Positions 1 to 5,479 of a DNA stretch of 9,584 nt are shown here, one piece after another. Within the stretch, counting starts at the first letter, position 1; each line of letters opens with the position of its first letter. The translations under genes were made by a program, and so were the position numbers. The notes under the pieces were generated by a model. It saw only the letters and a list, made by a program, of their open reading frames with translations. It had not been told where the DNA came from and searched no databases. Where the stretch lies: contig CAKUKJ010000063.1 of NCBI GenBank assembly GCA_934662525.1, positions 1-9,584 on the forward strand, written 5' to 3'. This DNA comes from an uncultured Coriobacteriales bacterium. Lineage in GTDB: Bacteria; Actinomycetota; Coriobacteriia; Coriobacteriales; UMGS124.

Positions 1-1
1 G

Positions 2-1246
2 CTCATATACTTCTGGCTCCAGCGGACGGCCTCGTTCGGGCTGCGTTTCGTCATAGAGAGCTTCGGCATGGGCGCCGTGACCCTGGGCTGTCTCAGCATG
101 CTCACCGTGGTGCTCGAGCGCCCGGTGGCGCTTGTACTCGTGACCGTCCTCCCCCTGGTGGGAGGGGCGTTGTTGTCGACAATCCAAGGTGCGCCGGACG
201 ACAATGCCGACAGCGCCGGCCCTTCCGAGCATGGGCGCACGCACTGGAGCGCGCTGCAGGCCATGGCCGGCCAGAATCAGAATCCGCGCGACGTCCAAAC
301 CGGCGCCAGTGAGCAGGGTTCCGGCCGCGGCCGCCTCCTTGTGCATGGGGCCATCAAGCTCGTGCCGTTTTTCTGCTACGCGCTCGTGTTCGGCAGCGTC
401 CATTTCTCATGGCTCGGCCTGCAAGACGAGGCCTCGGTCGGCATGTGGGTGCAGCTGGGGGCCTCCGTGGGCGCGATCCTGTGCGGAGGTGCGGCCTTCG
501 CCCTCGCCCGCCTGCGCTGGGGCCGCGCGCTTGAGAGCATCATGCACCTGCTCCTTGCCGCATTCGCCATCGTCGCCCTCTGGCTCACGACGTTCCTTAC
601 GAGCGGCTACGTCTTCGCCTACCTCGTGTTGCTCAACATCGCCCAGAAGCTCGTGTTCATGCTGATTCTCATCTTCGGCTTCCCCTTTGCGCGCAACATG
701 GGCGAGTGCACCTCGCTGTGGGCAATCGCATACTTCAGCTTCTTCCTGGGCACGTTTGTGAGCGCGCGGGTCGGCACCATGTATGACGTGTTCGACCTCA
801 ACCTCGTCACCGCGGCCGCCTTGGCGGTCTTGCTTGTGGTGGACGTGGCAGGCGTGGCGAGCCTCTACTCGGCCGGCAACACGGCCTCGCCTCGGCCGGT
901 TGACGGCCCCGACAAAGCCCACGAACCGCAAGCCTCGCAGACGCTTGCGCCGCACGAGCCGGCAGTTGCCGAGACCCAAAAGGCCGTGCTTGCAGCCGAG
1001 GGCTTCGACCCCCTCCCCTACACCTGCCACCTCATCGCCGAGCGGTACGACCTCACGCGCCGCGAGGAGGAGATCCTGCAGCTGCTCGCCCGCGGGCGCA
1101 CCGCCGCGCGCATCGCCGAGACCCTCTGCATCACCACGGCCACCACGCGCACCCACCTGCGCAACATCTATGCCAAGCTCGACATGCACAGCCAGCAAGA
1201 TATCCTCGACATGGTGGAGGAGTTCGCAAAAGGGACGAGGGGCTGA
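2..1246 (+). CDS. Membrane-anchored LuxR-family transcriptional regulator (5' end outside window)
   Basis: The reading frame is open from base 2 with no stop before the ATG at 68. The gene therefore almost certainly starts upstream of the window, and 414 residues are visible. The first ~290 residues are hydrophobic, with about eight membrane-spanning stretches separated by a polar loop near bases 190-330. The last ~65 residues form a LuxR-type (GerE) helix-turn-helix, starting near residue 349 with YDLTRREEEILQLLARG, then a recognition helix around TTATTRTHLRNIY and KLDMHSQQDIL. A Pro/Ala/Glu-rich linker joins the two parts. This architecture, a multi-pass sensor fused directly to a DNA-binding domain, is common in Eggerthellaceae, where such regulators often sit near exported reductases. 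The signal sensed is unknown. It may control the oxidoreductase at 5480-7261 (inference from family context only). The gene ends in a strong terminator. Confidence 0.9.
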   Translation, partial: LIYFWLQRTASFGLRFVIESFGMGAVTLGCLSMLTVVLERPVALVLVTVLPLVGGALLSTIQGAPDDNADSAGPSEHGRTHWSALQAMAGQNQNPRDVQTGASEQGSGRGRLLVHGAIKLVPFFCYALVFGSVHFSWLGLQDEASVGMWVQLGASVGAILCGGAAFALARLRWGRALESIMHLLLAAFAIVALWLTTFLTSGYVFAYLVLLNIAQKLVFMLILIFGFPFARNMGECTSLWAIAYFSFFLGTFVSARVGTMYDVFDLNLVTAAALAVLLVVDVAGVASLYSAGNTASPRPVDGPDKAHEPQASQTLAPHEPAVAETQKAVLAAEGFDPLPYTCHLIAERYDLTRREEEILQLLARGRTAARIAETLCITTATTRTHLRNIYAKLDMHSQQDILDMVEEFAKGTRG

Positions 1247-1340
1247 GCACGAAACCAGAAGCACAGGCTAATGGGCCCCGCATGCAACCGGACGCAGGCC
1301 GGCCCGGCCAGGCTGGCTGCTCGCTTAATCGCATGGCTAC

Positions 1341-1376
1341 GCGCTCACTTTGATATGTATGCATACCGGTGAGCGC
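1341..1376. repeat. Short dyad around a 10-bp palindrome, downstream of the LuxR gene
   Basis: GCGCTCAC (1341-1348) is the exact reverse complement of GTGAGCGC (1369-1376). The 20-nt spacer contains the self-complementary GTATGCATAC (1357-1366). It could be a protein-binding dyad or a weak hairpin ahead of the terminator. No T-run follows it. The rest of the 1247-1402 gap shows no gene. Confidence 0.4.
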
Positions 1377-1402
1377 ATCTGTCGATTCTCATGCTCCCTT
1401 AT

Positions 1403-1443
1403 TCCGTACCCTTGAGTACGGTACTCAAGGGTACGGATTTTTT
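1403..1443 (+). terminator. Rho-independent terminator of the LuxR gene
   Basis: A perfect 17-bp inverted repeat (arms 1403-1419 and 1421-1437, one central base) is followed by six T residues (1438-1443) on the + strand. The tip would open to form a small loop in RNA. The opposite strand has no T-run after the stem, so it should act on rightward transcription from the regulator. Confidence 0.85.
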
Positions 1444-1457
1444 CACCGACATCGTTA

Positions 1458-1592
1458 AAGGGCTTCAGCAAGCGGCGCTTCTTCCTGTTCACCCGTGAGA
1501 CCGTAAGCAAAAGAACGCAGGAAAAGGCGCAGGCCCGTGAAGACCTGCACCTTGTGCCGCTCGAGGAGCTGTATGCGGGATTGGGCCGCTAA
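1458..1592 (+). pseudogene. Remnant of the C-terminus of a DUF234-type AAA ATPase
   Basis: No start codon or ribosome-binding site precedes this stretch, and the frame is closed by a stop at 1413-1415. It nevertheless encodes about 44 residues ending at TAA 1590-1592 that read like a protein C-terminus. It has a basic start (KGFSKRR), then FFLFTRETVSKR, a charged helix, and LHLVPLEELYAGLGR. The pattern 'K-x-aromatic-x-LFs...-x-V-x-L-x-x-LY' resembles the end of DUF234-containing archaeal-type ATPases (recalled, not aligned). The ATPase domain and everything upstream are missing and the LuxR terminator abuts the fragment, suggesting a deletion at the edge of an inserted segment. It converges on the HTH gene, 15 bases from that gene's stop codon. 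It could also be a chance open stretch. Confidence 0.45.
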
Positions 1593-1607
1593 GTCAGTGC
1601 GTGCGGC

Positions 1608-2225
1608 TTACTTTCCCTCGCCGGGCTGGGGGTAGTAGAAGTACACCGTGTAACCGCGCAGGCGTAGGATGTCGGCGGCGCGGCGGGAGATGGCGTTGCC
1701 CCAGGCATGTTGGCTGCGCTTGCGGTGGGGGAACTGCTCGTAGTGGTCCTGGTTCTTGTAGTAAGGCAGCTCCACGATCCACGGGTTGCGCCCGGCGGCG
1801 CGACGGGCCGGGGCGTTGGCGGCGGCGCTTGCCACCGTGCCTTCCACAAGCTCCTTCACGCGACGCTCGTGGTCTTCCACCAGCTCCTGGAGCAAATCCC
1901 ACACGTAGTCCGGCGGCTCCTCCCAACCGATCTGCTCCCAGCGCTTGATGGTGCGCACGGTGACGTCGAGCATGTTTGCCAGGTCAATCTGGTTGATGCC
2001 GATAGCCTCGCGAACCGCCTTGAGGTCGGCCTTCTCCCCACCTATCGCGATGATGTGGAACGGGTCAACCCGCGAGGGGTCGGGGCCGTCGGGCTGAGCC
2101 GACTCGGAAATGGCGGGCACGGCGGCCTCGGGAGAAGCAGGTTCGCCGGCAACAGGCTCAGGGGCGATAGGCTCAAAAGCTGTAGGCTCGGTCACCTCGG
2201 CCTCGGCAGTTTCAATCTCACTCAT
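1608..2225 (-). CDS. Helix-turn-helix DNA-binding protein with acidic Pro/Glu/Ala-rich N-terminus
   Basis: This 205-residue soluble protein has three parts. Residues 1-55 are low-complexity and acidic, with Glu-Pro and Ala-Pro pairs. Residues 66-98 form an XRE-like helix-turn-helix (KAVREAIGINQIDLANML, then VTVRTIKRWE). Residues 148-200 form a separate C-terminal module with PYYKNQDHYE, NAISRRAADILRLRGY and YFYYP. The tryptophan after the recognition helix and the 'Q-x-x-LA-x-x-L-x-V' spacing are typical of operator-binding XRE regulators. The C-terminal module could be a dimerisation or ligand domain and is not assigned. The ATG at 2225 is preceded by AAGGAG eight bases upstream. The AlbA gene ends 237 bases upstream on the same strand, and the gap carries the 31-bp repeat array, which could be its own operator (inference). 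Confidence 0.8.
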   Translation of the reverse strand: MSEIETAEAEVTEPTAFEPIAPEPVAGEPASPEAAVPAISESAQPDGPDPSRVDPFHIIAIGGEKADLKAVREAIGINQIDLANMLDVTVRTIKRWEQIGWEEPPDYVWDLLQELVEDHERRVKELVEGTVASAAANAPARRAAGRNPWIVELPYYKNQDHYEQFPHRKRSQHAWGNAISRRAADILRLRGYTVYFYYPQPGEGK

Positions 2226-2338
2226 AGTGCATGCTCCTTACGAGTTCAAGAACATCGGAACGTTCATTCATCATGGTAGCGCATCGAGGTTCTCTTGCGT
2301 TTGGTTGGCCTGTGCTCGCAGCGTCTCGCGCGCGGTCG

Positions 2339-2424
2339 GCGCACGTCAGGCGTGCGCGCGCACGCATGTGCGCACGTCAGGCGTGCGCGCGCACGCCTGT
2401 GCGCACGTCAGGCGTGCGCGCGCA
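2339..2424. repeat. 31-bp tandem repeat, 2.8 copies, each with a 7-5-7 dyad
   Basis: Copies lie at 2339-2369, 2370-2400 and 2401-2424 (last one truncated). Copies 1 and 2 differ at one base (GCATGT versus GCCTGT at the end), and the 24 bases of copy 3 are identical to the others. Each copy begins with the dyad GCGCACG-TCAGG-CGTGCGC (2339-2357, 2370-2388, 2401-2419) and also holds the palindrome GTGCGCGCGCAC. The 31-bp period is close to three turns of B-DNA, so the dyads would face the same side. The array sits upstream of the HTH gene, 114-199 bases before its start codon, between two minus-strand genes. An operator array or iteron-like set is plausible. There are no spacers, so it is not a CRISPR array. 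The rest of the 2226-2461 gap has no gene. Confidence 0.85.
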
Positions 2425-2461
2425 ATCTTACATGCATGTTGAACACAACCGACCGCGCAGT

Positions 2462-3910
2462 TTATGCCTTGTATTTCACCTTACCGTCCTCGCGCCAATA
2501 GCTCACCAAATTAAGCTCTTCCAGCCGTTTGAGCCATTTCTGCACCGTTCGTTTGGAGACGCCTATCGCCTCGGTTATTTCTTGTGACGTCAAACCCGCA
2601 GGGTGGTTCGACAGTACCGAAACAATCGCATTTGCAGTAGCCGGCAAATCGGCATTTTGCGAAGTTCCAGCCGGCGTTTCTCCTCGAATCGGCAGCGTAA
2701 TCCTCACGCCGGCCGGAAGATGGGTCTCCTCAAAGGCAGGCTCAACACCATATGCCTCACGCCAGGTGCGCCAAATCTTTTGCAGACCGCTACCGGCCCG
2801 GTCGTTTGCACCCATGAAGCTGAATATCCTCACAAGTGTCGGATTCCTTGCTTCGGACACACCGCCTGCAATTGCCACGGAACGGTCAATGAGAAACCCG
2901 CCCGGATTCGTCACCACGAGCTTGTCGGGCTTGAGAATCACCTTTACCGTACAGCTGTCACCATAGTATGCATGAATGAGCGCATTGACTACGGCCTCGT
3001 TTGCCGCTTCGGTAACAGGGTTACGCGAAACATGTGCCATCCCAAACTCGTCCGCACCGAACGGGGCTTTGAAATAGCGCTTCAACCTTTGGGAGACCGT
3101 CAGGTAGAAGTCGACCAAGTTGCCACTCCAGTCACCGCTTTGCGAGACAACGCGATCGTCCCAACGGTCGAGCCCCGATGTCTCCTCGCGGTAATCAAGC
3201 AGGTATTGCGGTAGGTAATCGGTTATCTCATATTCATAGCCGAATGCGAGAAGACCGGCGCGCGTCGGTTTGAGACCACCGTCTGCGCCTCTCGTTGCAG
3301 CTCCGATGTGGAAGAGAAAATCCTCATCCGAGTCGTCGACCCAGGGACTGTCAGGTTTAAGCGCAGAAAACAGGTTGCGATATCGCCTCACGGTCTCAGG
3401 GCAAAACGTCTTCAACCCCAAGTGCTCGATAGGCCTTCGGTCTGCCGCGGCAGCTCGATCATACGCCATGAGGCTCAGATCGGCATCACTTGCTTGGATG
3501 TCTCCCGTGCCACGCCTCACATAGGCAACCATCTGCTTTTGCCTGCGGTTATACACCCGAACAGGTTTGTCGCCGCGTTCGGCGCGTGGAACGGAAATCA
3601 CCACAAATTCGAGTTCGTCACGCAAAATGGTACGCACGCCGTCGGGAAACATGACGTCGCGCTCGACCTTTGTTGGGTTGCGCAATGTCTTCCAAAACTC
3701 GTCAATGAGCCCCTTGGCGTCATTGACGCCGACGAGATTGAACTGATGGGTTTCGCCATCCTCGTGCACTCCGAGCACAATCTCCCCGCCCTCGCTGTTC
3801 GCAAAGGCAGAATACGTCTCCCAAATGTCCTCCGGAAGACCACCTGCAGCCTCTTTGAATTCAAGGCACTGGCTCTCCGCGAGCTCATAGTCACCGCTGA
3901 GAAAAGACAT
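2462..3910 (-). CDS. Schlafen/AlbA_2 domain protein with HATPase_c_4 and winged-helix domains
   Basis: The protein has 482 residues from the chosen ATG at 3910, which has GGAGG four bases upstream. A TTG seven codons earlier is possible but less likely because that SD lies inside its extension. Residues 10-150 match the AlbA_2/Schlafen group: ESQCLEFKE, then NSEGGEIVLGV, and VRRGT at 132-136. Residues 295-380 look like the divergent HATPase_c_4 domain: EAVVNALIHAYYGD (305-318), NPGGF (335-339), and RNPTLVRIFSFMGANDRAGS (355-374). The usual acidic 'IE' before GSG is replaced by ND-R-A. Residues 428-472 form a winged helix (TSQEITEAIGVSKRTVQKWL). Such proteins are annotated as putative transcriptional regulators or RecG-like and are frequent in mobile and defence regions. 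The biochemical role is unknown. It is transcribed divergently from mrr and codirectionally with the HTH gene. Confidence 0.85.
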   Translation of the reverse strand: MSFLSGDYELAESQCLEFKEAAGGLPEDIWETYSAFANSEGGEIVLGVHEDGETHQFNLVGVNDAKGLIDEFWKTLRNPTKVERDVMFPDGVRTILRDELEFVVISVPRAERGDKPVRVYNRRQKQMVAYVRRGTGDIQASDADLSLMAYDRAAAADRRPIEHLGLKTFCPETVRRYRNLFSALKPDSPWVDDSDEDFLFHIGAATRGADGGLKPTRAGLLAFGYEYEITDYLPQYLLDYREETSGLDRWDDRVVSQSGDWSGNLVDFYLTVSQRLKRYFKAPFGADEFGMAHVSRNPVTEAANEAVVNALIHAYYGDSCTVKVILKPDKLVVTNPGGFLIDRSVAIAGGVSEARNPTLVRIFSFMGANDRAGSGLQKIWRTWREAYGVEPAFEETHLPAGVRITLPIRGETPAGTSQNADLPATANAIVSVLSNHPAGLTSQEITEAIGVSKRTVQKWLKRLEELNLVSYWREDGKVKYKA

Positions 3911-3949
3911 AGCACCTCCAGTGTGCCGCAAGACCGCAAGTCACGACAG

Positions 3950-3955
3950 ACTATA
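3950..3955 (-). promoter_or_regulatory. Candidate -10 box for the AlbA-domain gene
   Basis: On the minus strand TATAGT (5/6 to the consensus) lies about 40 bases upstream of the ATG at 3910. I see no convincing -35 hexamer at 16-18 bases from it. The call is tentative. Confidence 0.3.
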
Positions 3956-4051
3956 TCAGAAGGAGAATGTTGCATGACCGTTTGACCCTACAAACAAGCA
4001 TGGTGCAATGTGCGGTCGCTAAATCAAAACGCCCGTCAGACTTGATTGGGC

Positions 4052-4079
4052 CAGACACAACATGGCAGTGCGATACAAT
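4052..4079 (+). promoter_or_regulatory. Candidate sigma-70-type promoter of mrr
   Basis: TACAAT (4074-4079, 5/6) is preceded at 16 bases by CAGACA (4052-4057, 4/6). It would give a leader of roughly 40 bases before the ATG at 4129. The -10 is contained in the inverted repeat at 4068-4084. Confidence 0.45.
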
Positions 4080-4084
4080 CGCAC
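4068..4084. promoter_or_regulatory. 17-bp inverted repeat over the mrr -10 box (probable operator)
   Basis: GTGCGA (4068-4073) and TCGCAC (4079-4084) are exact reverse complements around TACAA. The dyad covers the -10 hexamer, so a bound protein would block transcription of the nuclease gene. Candidate binders are the neighbouring winged-helix or HTH proteins (inference). Confidence 0.5.
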
Positions 4085-4128
4085 GTTAAGAAGCATCGGT
4101 AGCCACCTCGACTGAAAGTCAACTTACT

Positions 4129-5100
4129 ATGGCCGTACCCAAGTATCACGAAATGATGCAACCCGTTCTCGCCATCCTCTCCGACGGAAACGCACGGACA
4201 AACAAGGAGCTTCAAGAGTCAGTAGCACAGCACTTCAACCTGAACGCCGAAGACCGAGGCGATCGCATCAAAAGCGGCGTCGCTCGATACGTGAACAACG
4301 TATCTTGGGCATGCGTCTATCTTAAACAAGCCGGCCTCATTGAATCGGCGGACAAACGTGGCACGTACCGCATTACGGATGCCGGGATGCAGCTCCTTGC
4401 AAAAAACGTGCAGAGTCTAAACACGAACGACCTCATGGCCTATCCAGGTTTTGTGGCCTTCATACACAGGCAGAACAAGGAACAGAAGTCAAACCATAAG
4501 ACCAAAAGCACGCAAGGAACGACTTTCCCGATATCAGCGGCCACTCCCCAATCGACCGAACAAAACCTCGAAGACAAGTCTCCGGAAGAAACAATTGACG
4601 AGTCTCTCCAACAGATTCGCGACAAACTTGCCGATGATTTGCTGGCAGCAATCATGCAGCAAACTCCCGACTTTTTCGAGTCGCTCGTAGTTCGTCTGCT
4701 TTGCGCCATGGGCTACGGCGACATGCAGTCCGACGCCGGTGTCGTCACGAAAAAGACCGGCGACGAAGGAATAGACGGCATCGTGCGGGAGGACAAACTT
4801 GGCTTTGACAAGATTTACGTTCAAGCCAAGCGTTGGGATTTGAACAGTTCGGTAGGGCGGCCCGAATTGCAGAAGTTTGTAGGCGCACTTACAGGCATCG
4901 GCGCCGACAAGGGCCTGTTCATCACCACGGCTCAGTTCTCCGAACAGGCAAAAACCTATGCACATCAACAGCACGCCGCAAAGCTCGTTCTCGTAGACGG
5001 TCAAACCCTAGCGGGGCTCATGATAGACAACAACGTCGGTGTCTCCGTTCGAACAACATACGAGGTCAAATCACTCGACAGGGATTTCTTCGAGGATTAG
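4129..5100 (+). CDS. mrr: Mrr-type restriction endonuclease (type IV, modification-dependent family)
   Basis: This 323-residue protein is close to the ~300 residues usual for Mrr. Residues 5-93 form the N-terminal winged-helix Mrr_N domain (YHEMMQPVLAILSDG through RITDAGMQLL). A polar linker with Lys, Thr and Ser (about 112-165) follows. Residues 180-300 form the Mrr_cat PD-(D/E)XK nuclease: FFESLVVRLLCAMGYGD (E184), GDEGIDG (D216), and IYVQAKRW with Q232 and K234 in the QxK position. These match the family's catalytic pattern, so the enzyme appears intact. Mrr proteins cut DNA carrying foreign methylation, and the exact specificity cannot be read from sequence. The start has no strong Shine-Dalgarno sequence, suggesting low translation. 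It diverges from the AlbA gene across a 218-bp region with a dyad over its -10. Its base composition is lower in GC than the flanking oxidoreductase gene. Confidence 0.92.
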   Translation: MAVPKYHEMMQPVLAILSDGNARTNKELQESVAQHFNLNAEDRGDRIKSGVARYVNNVSWACVYLKQAGLIESADKRGTYRITDAGMQLLAKNVQSLNTNDLMAYPGFVAFIHRQNKEQKSNHKTKSTQGTTFPISAATPQSTEQNLEDKSPEETIDESLQQIRDKLADDLLAAIMQQTPDFFESLVVRLLCAMGYGDMQSDAGVVTKKTGDEGIDGIVREDKLGFDKIYVQAKRWDLNSSVGRPELQKFVGALTGIGADKGLFITTAQFSEQAKTYAHQQHAAKLVLVDGQTLAGLMIDNNVGVSVRTTYEVKSLDRDFFED

Positions 5101-5135
5101 CGCGACCCATAGAACCAGTTACCCCTTAAAAGCCC

Positions 5136-5331
5136 GATATCGCCGCAAAAATGGGGTTCGTGATAGGTGTCGGCCATAAGGATAATCCAGGTTTTGCCAT
5201 TGGAAAGCCCAAACGGGGACGGATAACCCCCAATAATGGCAGATTTGCTTGATTGAAAGGACCTAGAGAGTGCAACGGCCGGTGCGAGTGAAAGGGCGAC
5301 CTATCACGAACCTCCATTCCGCGGCGGTATC
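5136..5331. mobile_element. 196-bp MITE-like or structured element with 33-bp imperfect inverted ends
   Basis: The left arm 5136-5168 and right arm 5299-5331 are equal-length inverted copies. The outer 11 bases match at 10 (GATATCGCCGC against GATACCGCCGC read inward from each end). Eight divergent bases follow, then 14 bases match perfectly (GGTTCGTGATAGGT). The 130-bp interior has further pairing: TGCCAT with ATGGCA, and GGGG with CCCC near 5203-5246. No target-site duplication was found next to the arms. No transposase is encoded, and only short open frames cross it. It could be a miniature transposable element or a large RNA stem structure. It fills most of the 5101-5396 gap, which otherwise holds nothing recognised. 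Confidence 0.55.
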
Positions 5332-5396
5332 TCGAGAAAACCGTCCGACACACCGTGGAGCAGCCGTCTCGCCGAAGCAAGCAAGCCGCCCTTTAT

Positions 5397-5451
5397 ACGC
5401 CAAGGCCCTCAGAACCGCACCTTTAGCGGTCTGGGGGCCTTGGCGTGTTTT
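5397..5451 (+). terminator. Long hairpin between convergent mrr and oxidoreductase genes
   Basis: Arms 5397-5418 and 5426-5446 pair over about 20 positions. There are twelve uninterrupted pairs at the base (ACGCCAAGGCCC), one extra base near the tip, and a 7-nt loop. Four T residues follow on the + strand (5448-5451). The minus strand has no T-run, but the hairpin is only 34 bases past the oxidoreductase stop codon, so it may end transcription from both sides. Confidence 0.65.
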
Positions 5452-5479
5452 ATCGCATTGTTCGAGCAGTTAGCGAGCC

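Noticed and set aside
407..1264. 285-codon open frame on the minus strand
   Set aside because: Antisense to the LuxR-family regulator, whose membrane and HTH domains are clearly real.
1608..2225. Anti-CRISPR-associated (Aca) regulator
   Set aside because: An HTH gene near inverted repeats fits loosely, but there is no anti-CRISPR candidate gene beside it and no specific Aca motif that I can identify.
2339..2424. CRISPR array
   Set aside because: The unit length is suggestive, but the copies are directly adjacent with no unique spacers and no cas gene nearby.
2110..2587. Several overlapping plus-strand open frames through the 31-bp repeats
   Set aside because: They translate the repeat into Arg/Ala/Cys/His-rich strings and overlap two real minus-strand genes.
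3958..3985. Leader peptide with a good AAGGAG upstream of ATG-ACC-GTT-TGA
   Set aside because: Only three codons, with no attenuator structure recognised. The spacing is probably chance.
5126..5473. Small genes of 84 codons (minus) and 67 codons (plus)
   Set aside because: Both cross the inverted-repeat element, have no ribosome-binding site I trust and no recognised domain. The minus frame lies across both arms.
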